From Pyramidobacter sp. (GTDB taxonomy: Bacteria > Synergistota > Synergistia > Synergistales > Dethiosulfovibrionaceae), in assembly GCA_016286835.1 (NCBI GenBank), contig JAEEUD010000032.1, forward strand, positions 1 through 10,875: 10,875 bases of DNA. Direction: 5' to 3'. Below, piece by piece: positions 5,806-10,875 of the stretch (position 1 is its first letter; every line of letters starts with the position of its first letter). A program made the translations under genes and the position numbers. A model generated the notes under the pieces. It did not search any database and was not told the DNA's origin. It worked only from the letters and a program-made list of their open reading frames with translations.

Positions 5806-8800
5806 TTACCCCCACTGCACCATGCCGGTGGCCAGCGGATTGTCGAGACCTTCACACCACGGCAGGACGCGCACGCCGTAGAGGTAGTGGCCGTTGTGCG
5901 ACGGCGTGTAGCTGCCTTCGTAGACGAGGCGTCCCTGGTCGTCGCTTCCGGCATATTTCAGCTCGGCCACGTCGGGTTTCTCGGTGAAGTCGCGCTTATC
6001 GCTGCGTCCGGCGACGAACTGGACGAGCATCTCTTCCGGCTTCATCGAGCCGGGAACGACGAGCGCCTTGATCTGGATGGCCTCGGTGCAGGGCACGGCG
6101 TTCTGGACCAGACCGCGGAGCACGAGCTGGTCGATGCGCACGCCTGAGAAGCGCGCGCCCACAGCCTTCTTCCACACGGCCAGTTCGCGCGGTAGCAGGC
6201 GGTTTTCCGCGCGCAGCGCCACATGACGCACGGCGGCGGGACGGTAGCTGTCGAGGAAGTACTCGCGCACCATGCGGGCGCTGTTGTACTCCGGGCTGAG
6301 CGTGGCGATGCTGTTTTTCATGCGGGCGATCCATTCGTGCGGCAGACCGTCTTCGCCTCTGGCGAAGAACGTGGGGATCAGTTCGTCTTCAAGCAGCGAA
6401 TAGAGGTAATCGGCGTCGGCGTAGTCGCTCTGCTCGGTCGGCGTGTCGTGGATCGACGTCACGCGCGGGCCGATCGTCCAGCCGTTGCGGCCGTTGTCGC
6501 CTTCGCACCACCAGCCGTCGGAGATGCTGAAGTTGAGCGTGCCGTTGGGCGCGGCCTTCTGTCCGCTGGTGCCGCTGGCCTCGTAGGGACGGCGCGGCGT
6601 GTTCATCCACACGTCGCAGCCCTGCACCATGATGCGGGCGATGTCGAGGTTGTAGTTGGGGATGAAGAAGACCTTGCCGGCCAGTTCGCCCTTGGATGCG
6701 TGCACGACCTGCTGAATGAGGTCGCCGCCCTGCGCGTCGGCAGGATGCGCCTTGCCGGCGAAGACGAGGATGACGGGACGCTCGGCGTCGGAGAGGATGC
6801 GCATCAGTCTCTGCATGTCGGCCATGACGAGCGTGGCGCGCTTGTAGGGCGCGAAACGGCGTGCGAAGCCGATCACCAGAGGCGGCTGCTTCCATTCGGC
6901 TGAAGCCTGCTGGAAGCGTCTCGGCGACGTGGCGCGAAGCAGGTCGAAGAGCGCTTTTTTCTGCTCCAGCTTGGCCGCCCAGACGCGCTCGTCGGGCAGT
7001 GCCTCGACGTTTTTCCATTCGGGGGCCGACGCGGGCAGGTACTTCCACTCCGCTCCCACGGACTCGTCGAGCAGCTTGACGACGGAGGGACCGGTGAAGC
7101 TGGCCAGATGCACGCCGTTGGTGACGTGTCCGATGGGGATCTCTTCGGTGGACACGCCTTTCCAGTTGAACTGCCACATCGCGCGCGACACGCTGCCGTG
7201 CAGACGGCTGACGCCGTTGCTGCGCACGGCATGGTTCAGCGCCAGCAGCGTCATCTCGAAGTCGCTGCTGCCGTCGCGGCAGCCGAGAGCGCGCAGGTCG
7301 TCCCATTTGAGGCCGAGCGTCTTCACCCAGCTGTTGAAGTAACGGTGCATGAGATTTTCCGAGAAGCGCTCGTTGCCGGCATCGACGGGCGTGTGCGTGG
7401 TGAAGACAGAGTCTCCGCGCACCACCTCGCGCGACGCCTCGAAGCTGAGGCCGCGCGTCAGACACATGTGGCGGATCCGCTCCAGCACCATGAACGCGGA
7501 ATGTCCTTCGTTCATATGGTAGGCGCGCGGATGCAGACCAAGCGCGGCCAGCACGCGCGGCCCGCCCATGCCGAGCAGGATCTCCTGACGGATTCTCGTG
7601 TCGCGGTCGGCGACGTAGAGCCGCTCGGTGATGTGACGGTCTTCCTCGGTGTTCTTGGGCGTGTCGGTATCGAGCAGGTAAAGCGAAACACGGCCGACCT
7701 TCACTTCCCAGACGCGGGCATAGAGCGTGCGGCCGGGGAGCTCGAGCGAGATGTAAAGGTGCTCGCCCGTACGCTCGTTGCGCACGCGGCGCAGGGGCAG
7801 CATACGGAAGTCGTTGCGCGGATAGAGGGCCAGCTGGCGTCCGTCGGGCGTGATCTGCTGCTGGAAGTAGCCGCAGCGGTAGAGCAGGCCGACGGCGACG
7901 AGCGGCAGTTTCAGATCGCTGGCGCTCTTGAGGTGGTCGCCGGAGAGCACGCCGAGACCGCCGGAGTAGATGGGCAGGCTCTCGTGGATGCCGTACTCGG
8001 TGGAGAAATAGGCGATCGGGTGAGCGGGGTCGAGCTCGGGGACGGACGCGTCAAACGGAGCGTTCATCTCCGCGTCGAACTCGGCCAGCGCCTTGCGGTA
8101 GAGCGCGACGTACTGCTCGTCGGCGGCGAGCTGGACAAAACGGCTGTGATCGGTCTTTTCCAGCATCGCGACGGCGCAGTGGCCGCTCTGCTTCCAGAGG
8201 GCCGCGTCGATCTGCGAAAACAGCGGCTCGAACTCGGGATGCCACGTCCACCACATGTTGTGCGCGAACTCGTCGAGACGAGAGAGCTCTTCGGGCAGCT
8301 TGGCCGTGCTCGTAAAGCCGTGCAGAAGCGGCGTCGCTGAGGGCGTGCCGGCGAAAACGCGCGTGAGCGTGGAGTCGTCCATGCTCGCCATCGGACGCGT
8401 GGAAAAGCGCTTGGCGCTGACGTCGGCCGCGAGAGCATAGGCTTCCTCGTAGGCAGCGTAGAACTTGTTCCAGTCGCTCTCGGCGGCCAGACGGCGCACT
8501 GCGGCGCGACGGCTCAGGATGTCGCGGTCGGAGAACGCGGTGATGCGGTTCAGCTCGCGCACCAGCTGATGGACGCTGGTATCGTAGGGAACGTGGGCGC
8601 GCTCGATGACGGCCGTGCCGGGGCACTCGCCCTGTTCGCGCATCCACTGGCCGAAGCCGGCCAGGTCGCTCGTGGCCGTGGGGACGGCGAACGCCGCCGC
8701 TTCCTGAGGCGTGTAGCCCCAGGGCTCGTACCACGAGGGAAAGACGCCCACGTCGCAGGCTGCCAGCACTTCCTCGTAGGGCATGTTGAAGAAGCCGTCG

Positions 8801-10068
8801 CGTCCGTCGAGCTGCGCGGGGTTGAAGATGACCTGCACGGGATTGTCCGCACGGTTGTCAAGCCCCAGTGCCAGACAGCGCGTGACGATCGGATCGTGTT
8901 CGAGGTCGAAGATCGTGTGCGTGGCGATCCAGTTGGGGCCGTACGGAGGCCTCTGGTTGGGATCGCCCGAGACGGCGGCGGGATTGACGCCGTTGTGTCC
9001 GCCCATGACGGTGCAGAGCGCCAGCAGCGGGGGCTGATCGAGCGTGCGCGAGCGGTTCAGCTCGGCCAGCGCGTCAAGGAACAGGTCGATGCCCTTGTTG
9101 TGGAACTCGTAGCGGCCGGAGATGAGCAGAAGCCGCGTATTCACGGGCATCGTGCGGCGCAGCAGACGTGAAGCCGCGTCGAGGATGCGCAGGCGCGAGA
9201 TCTCGGGCGCGGTGCGGTCGGTGCTGTAGTCGGGGATGGCGTTCAGCGACAGGCCGTTGAGCGTCACGAGATCCGGACGGCGGCCGAGGAACGCCGCGGC
9301 TTCGTTGGCCGTGATGCCGCTGACGGTGGTGAAGCAGTCGGCTTCGCGCGCGGCGGTCGTCTCCATCGAGTGCTTGGCGATGACGCCGTAGTTGTTCGCT
9401 TCCTGCGCGGGATTGATCTGATCCATCTCCGCGTAAATGTCGCGTCCGCTGCCGGCCATAGAACGGCCGAGCACCGTGGCGTGCGTGGTGAAGATGGTGC
9501 TGATCTTCGGCGCGTGTTTTTTCACATAGAGCAGGCCGGCGCCGCACATCCACTCGTGGAAGTGAGCGGCTGCGGACAGTTCGCTGCTGTCCTTCTCGCT
9601 GGTGTCGGTGAGCAGCTTGGCAAAGGCGGCGATCGCTTCGCCGCAGGCCGTGCTGAACATCACCGGCTCGACGTAGTCCCAGCCGCCGGTCAGCGAATCG
9701 ACGCCGTAATCGTGCCAGAGATCGTAGAGCAGCTGATTCTGGTTGTAGCGGCCTTTCCAGTCGACGAGGATCACCTTCGGCGAGCCGGGGATGCCCCAGC
9801 GCCCGAAACGGCATTTCAACCCGTGGATAGCGGCCGCGCGGCGGAACGTCTCCCACTGTACGCTGTCGGCGTCGCCGGGCTGGCCTTCGATGAAGCCGGG
9901 ATTGGAATCGCGCAGCGGCCCGAGCAGGAAGTAGTTGTCGCCGAAGCGCTTCACCGCTTCCTGCGCCTTGCTGCTGACGACGGTGTAAATGCCGCCGACT
10001 TTGTTGCACACTTCCCACGACACTTCAAACAGCGCCGCAGGACCCTTTCTTGTCGCGTTATCTGTCAT
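5806..10068 (-). CDS. Bifunctional glycogen synthase (GT3) - alpha-glucan phosphorylase (GT35) fusion
   Basis: This 1420-residue protein joins two opposing enzymes of glycogen metabolism. Residues 1 to about 555 are a GT3 glycogen synthase of eukaryote/Bacteroidetes type. Motifs: FEVSWEVCNKVGGIYTVV at 14-31, HFHEW at 169-173, GGHNG at 356-360 and the SWYEPWGYTPQEA block at 445-457 with the Ex7E glutamates E448/E456. After a low-complexity linker (about 556-590) comes the DUF3417 N-terminal region (NMWWTWHPE at 604-612). It is followed by a short-type alpha-glucan phosphorylase: STEYGIHESLPIYSGGLG at 689-706, HMNEGHSAF at 851-859, RFAPYKR at 1071-1077 (phosphate site), and GTSGQK at 1166-1171 with the PLP lysine K1171. 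Both catalytic sets look intact. The first half elongates alpha-1,4-glucan from a nucleotide sugar and the second releases glucose-1-phosphate; which direction dominates is unknown. CAGGAG lies six bases upstream of the ATG. The gene starts 32 nt after the GH57 gene, so they form one operon. Confidence 0.92.
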   Translation of the reverse strand: MTDNATRKGPAALFEVSWEVCNKVGGIYTVVSSKAQEAVKRFGDNYFLLGPLRDSNPGFIEGQPGDADSVQWETFRRAAAIHGLKCRFGRWGIPGSPKVILVDWKGRYNQNQLLYDLWHDYGVDSLTGGWDYVEPVMFSTACGEAIAAFAKLLTDTSEKDSSELSAAAHFHEWMCGAGLLYVKKHAPKISTIFTTHATVLGRSMAGSGRDIYAEMDQINPAQEANNYGVIAKHSMETTAAREADCFTTVSGITANEAAAFLGRRPDLVTLNGLSLNAIPDYSTDRTAPEISRLRILDAASRLLRRTMPVNTRLLLISGRYEFHNKGIDLFLDALAELNRSRTLDQPPLLALCTVMGGHNGVNPAAVSGDPNQRPPYGPNWIATHTIFDLEHDPIVTRCLALGLDNRADNPVQVIFNPAQLDGRDGFFNMPYEEVLAACDVGVFPSWYEPWGYTPQEAAAFAVPTATSDLAGFGQWMREQGECPGTAVIERAHVPYDTSVHQLVRELNRITAFSDRDILSRRAAVRRLAAESDWNKFYAAYEEAYALAADVSAKRFSTRPMASMDDSTLTRVFAGTPSATPLLHGFTSTAKLPEELSRLDEFAHNMWWTWHPEFEPLFSQIDAALWKQSGHCAVAMLEKTDHSRFVQLAADEQYVALYRKALAEFDAEMNAPFDASVPELDPAHPIAYFSTEYGIHESLPIYSGGLGVLSGDHLKSASDLKLPLVAVGLLYRCGYFQQQITPDGRQLALYPRNDFRMLPLRRVRNERTGEHLYISLELPGRTLYARVWEVKVGRVSLYLLDTDTPKNTEEDRHITERLYVADRDTRIRQEILLGMGGPRVLAALGLHPRAYHMNEGHSAFMVLERIRHMCLTRGLSFEASREVVRGDSVFTTHTPVDAGNERFSENLMHRYFNSWVKTLGLKWDDLRALGCRDGSSDFEMTLLALNHAVRSNGVSRLHGSVSRAMWQFNWKGVSTEEIPIGHVTNGVHLASFTGPSVVKLLDESVGAEWKYLPASAPEWKNVEALPDERVWAAKLEQKKALFDLLRATSPRRFQQASAEWKQPPLVIGFARRFAPYKRATLVMADMQRLMRILSDAERPVILVFAGKAHPADAQGGDLIQQVVHASKGELAGKVFFIPNYNLDIARIMVQGCDVWMNTPRRPYEASGTSGQKAAPNGTLNFSISDGWWCEGDNGRNGWTIGPRVTSIHDTPTEQSDYADADYLYSLLEDELIPTFFARGEDGLPHEWIARMKNSIATLSPEYNSARMVREYFLDSYRPAAVRHVALRAENRLLPRELAVWKKAVGARFSGVRIDQLVLRGLVQNAVPCTEAIQIKALVVPGSMKPEEMLVQFVAGRSDKRDFTEKPDVAELKYAGSDDQGRLVYEGSYTPSHNGHYLYGVRVLPWCEGLDNPLATGMVQWG

Positions 10069-10100
10069 ACAGAACTCCTGAGATTATGTTCGTTCGGAAA

Positions 10101-10875
10101 TCAGCTCAACGACATGCTGAAGTCGGAGAGCACGTTCATATAGTTGATATAGGCCTCGTACGGCGTGTCGTAGGCGTTGAAGTACTTGTGCACGTCGCCG
10201 TCGGAGAACCACTTGGTGCACATGTAGTAGAAATGGTCCGAAGTCTGGAGTCTTCTCCACGTGCGGACGATCTTCTCGTCGCCCGTAGCGAGCACCTTGT
10301 CCTTGAGCGCGTAGCAGGCCTCGATGGCGTCGCGCTCCATGTCGTTGCCGAGCCAGGCGGTGAGGTCGCGCTCCACGTCGGCCCAGGAAATGGCGTTGGG
10401 CACGTCGATCTTGGCCACGGGCGAGTAGCGTTTGACCGCTTCCGAAGGCGTGACGAAATCAAGGTCGCCGGCGGCGAAGATGGCGGCGGGCAGCGCGTCC
10501 ATGAACTCGAAGATGCCCGTGTCGGCCCACTGATGCTCGCCGAAGGTCTCGTAATCCATGAACAGGTTGATCAGCTCACCGTTGCCGTTGACCGCGTGCG
10601 CCCAGTTGGCGAACTTCTCCGTGGTCAGCGGCCACTCTTCCCAGCCGCGGTTGGAGAAGCGGAAGGCGATGTCGTCCGACAGACGGTAGTTCTTGAGCAT
10701 CAGCTTGAGGCGGTTGCAGCTCTGCGGCGAGTACATGAAGTTGGGGCTGCGCCAGCCGAGGATGTGATCGGCGCCTTCGGTGAGGATGGCGTTGTAGCCC
10801 ATGTCCTCGACCATCTGGGCGATATCGTTGCGGTAGATCAGCTCGGTGTTGCGGAACACGTGCGGCACGACGCCG
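10101..10875 (-). CDS. GH57 family alpha-glucan hydrolase/transferase, partial (C-terminal part)
   Basis: The frame is open through the right edge, so the N-terminus is missing; about 258 codons are visible. TEGADHILGW and, at 10562-10533, FMDYETFGEH match the glycoside hydrolase family 57 barrel; the Asp of MDYETFG (codon 10556-10554) is the expected catalytic acid. The nucleophile-bearing motif would lie upstream, outside the window. Close relatives act on internal alpha-1,4-glucan (alpha-amylase type) or transfer glucan chains. Its position directly before the synthase-phosphorylase fusion supports a role in intracellular glycogen turnover. There is no sign of a frameshift. It ends with TGA 32 nt before the fusion gene starts. 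Confidence 0.88.
   Translation of the reverse strand, partial: GVVPHVFRNTELIYRNDIAQMVEDMGYNAILTEGADHILGWRSPNFMYSPQSCNRLKLMLKNYRLSDDIAFRFSNRGWEEWPLTTEKFANWAHAVNGNGELINLFMDYETFGEHQWADTGIFEFMDALPAAIFAAGDLDFVTPSEAVKRYSPVAKIDVPNAISWADVERDLTAWLGNDMERDAIEACYALKDKVLATGDEKIVRTWRRLQTSDHFYYMCTKWFSDGDVHKYFNAYDTPYEAYINYMNVLSDFSMSLS

Noticed and set aside
7108..8340. 410-codon plus-strand ORF inside the glycogen fusion gene
   Set aside because: It is a mirror of the phosphorylase coding frame, with no recognisable domain or ribosome site.

Overview
The window is GC-rich bacterial DNA. Gene order, codon use and protein families (M20D amidohydrolase, eukaryote/Bacteroidetes-type GT3 glycogen synthase fused to an alpha-glucan phosphorylase, GH57 alpha-glucanase, MnmE) fit an anaerobic, amino-acid-using gut or oral bacterium. 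Synergistota, for example a Pyramidobacter relative, is my best guess. That is inference from general resemblance, not a search result.

Layout from left to right. Positions 1-295 carry no gene; they hold a hairpin, a palindromic element bounded by inverted CGTAGGG/CCCTACG heptamers, and a strong hairpin that probably ends the first operon. Positions 296-2743 (minus strand) are a two-gene unit: a membrane transporter of uncertain family followed by an M20D N-acyl-amino-acid amidohydrolase. Positions 2744-3280 are a regulatory region between divergent genes. On the minus strand a good sigma70 promoter starts a leader of about 330 nt before the transporter. This leader holds a short ORF with tandem Trp codons, mutually exclusive antiterminator and terminator helices, and a second short ORF with tandem Trp codons. 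On the plus strand a second promoter drives an alpha/beta hydrolase (3281-4138). An extended -10 promoter overlapping the stop of the hydrolase gene then drives mnmE (4204-5571).

The 5572-5805 gap between convergent genes contains one terminator for each direction and a heptamer tandem repeat. Positions 5806-10875 (minus strand) are a glycogen/alpha-glucan operon: a GH57 glycoside hydrolase cut by the right edge, then a 1420-residue fusion of glycogen synthase (GT3) and alpha-glucan phosphorylase (GT35).

The most notable observation is the transporter leader, which looks like a tryptophan-sensing transcription attenuator built like trpL but controlling a transporter/amidohydrolase pair. If correct, it predicts that the pair scavenges tryptophan or a tryptophan/indole conjugate. 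The sequence shows the leader ORFs, their Trp codons and the competing helices; the substrate is inference.
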